A DNA stretch of 12,573 nucleotides, taken from Niastella sp966211305. GTDB lineage: Bacteria > Bacteroidota > Bacteroidia > Chitinophagales > Chitinophagaceae. Positions 12,356 through 12,573 of this stretch are shown here, piece by piece. Positions within the stretch are counted from its first letter, which is position 1, and each line of letters begins with the position of its first letter. Below the pieces are notes generated by a model. It did not search any database. It had not been told where the DNA came from and saw nothing but the letters and a program-made list of their open reading frames with translations. Position numbers and translations under genes: made by a program. The stretch is from positions 1-12,573 of the forward strand of contig CBIHPC010000178.1 of NCBI GenBank assembly GCA_966211305.1, in the 5' to 3' direction.

Positions 12356-12573
12356 CTGTCAGCGCAGACACCGCGCTGACAGATTTTGCTCATTTTCTGT
12401 TAGCGCAGACTCCGCGCTGACAGATTTCCCTTATTATCTGTTAGCGCGAACACCGCGCTGACAGATTTTGCTCATTTTCTGTTAGCGCAGACTCCGCGCT
12501 GACAGATTTCACTCATTATCTGTTAGCGCGAACACCGCGCTAACAGATTTTCATGCCGCGCTAACAGATTTCG
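12356..12573. repeat. Array of 41-bp hairpin units
   Basis: Five complete 27-bp hairpins (12356-12382, 12397-12423, 12438-12464, 12479-12505, 12520-12546) are spaced exactly 41 bp apart. Each is a 10-bp stem of the form CTGTYAGCGC / GCGCTRACAG with a 7-nt loop (AGACACC, AGACTCC or GAACACC). The 14-bp AT-rich linkers begin ATTT. A sixth unit keeps only its right arm (12558-12567) before the window ends. Loops and linkers alternate, giving an 82-bp higher-order period. No coding frame is supported. 12285-12355, just before, shows nothing recognisable. Confidence 0.95.

Noticed and set aside
12356..12573. CRISPR array.
   Set aside because: The intervals between repeats are only 14 bp, are AT-rich and are themselves repeated (first and third identical); the repeat is a near-perfect palindrome with variable loops, and no cas gene is present.

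Overview
The window looks like a chromosomal segment from a Bacteroidota bacterium, most likely family Chitinophagaceae (a Niastella/Chitinophaga-like relative). The evidence is a subtilisin-like protease with a C-terminal type IX secretion (T9SS) sorting domain, -7 boxes of the Bacteroidota TAnnTTTG type, little Shine-Dalgarno signal before most starts, signal peptides and lipoboxes typical of the phylum, and intergenic DNA rich in short repeats. Genus is an inference from style, not from a marker gene. No phage, IS, CRISPR, rRNA or tRNA gene is visible.

Layout, left to right. (1) 1-214: a GTGAATC heptamer array leads into a dispersed intergenic element (copy A) with a candidate promoter. 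(2) 215-1390 (+): RsmB/NOP-family RNA m5C methyltransferase. It ends 8 bp from the convergent 1399-3360 (-) S8 protease, and a terminator for the methyltransferase appears to lie inside the protease gene. (3) 3375-4148 (-): a lipoprotein 14 bp upstream of the protease, probably in the same operon. (4) 4290-5384 (-): mnmA, with a strong terminator and a -7 box. (5) 5385-5670: divergent gap holding copy B of the dispersed element. (6) 5671-8259 (+): large secreted M14 zinc carboxypeptidase-like protein. (7) 8255-8397: octamer palindromes in inverted arrangement (element C). (8) 8450-8902 (+): ssb with terminator. (9) 9094-10410 (-): secreted protein with a divergent L,D-transpeptidase-like region. 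(10) 10747-12156 (+): Tat-exported Gfo/Idh/MocA oxidoreductase. (11) 12157-12573: heptamer array, terminator, and an array of 41-bp hairpin units running to the window end.

The genes form no single pathway. Two maintain RNA (m5C methyltransferase, tRNA 2-thiouridylase), one binds ssDNA, and five are exported or membrane-anchored proteins (protease, lipoprotein, carboxypeptidase, transpeptidase-like protein, oxidoreductase). The only convincing multi-gene operon is lipoprotein plus protease.

The unusual content is between the genes. Most non-operonic junctions carry a small array of 7-8 bp units whose sequence differs from gap to gap. Two gaps (copies A and B) share a related element with inverted CGTGAA-type arms directly upstream of plus-strand genes. 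The right edge has five hairpins at exactly 41-bp spacing whose one variable stem pair runs C-G, U.G, U.G, U.G, U-A, which fits a structure maintained in plus-strand RNA.
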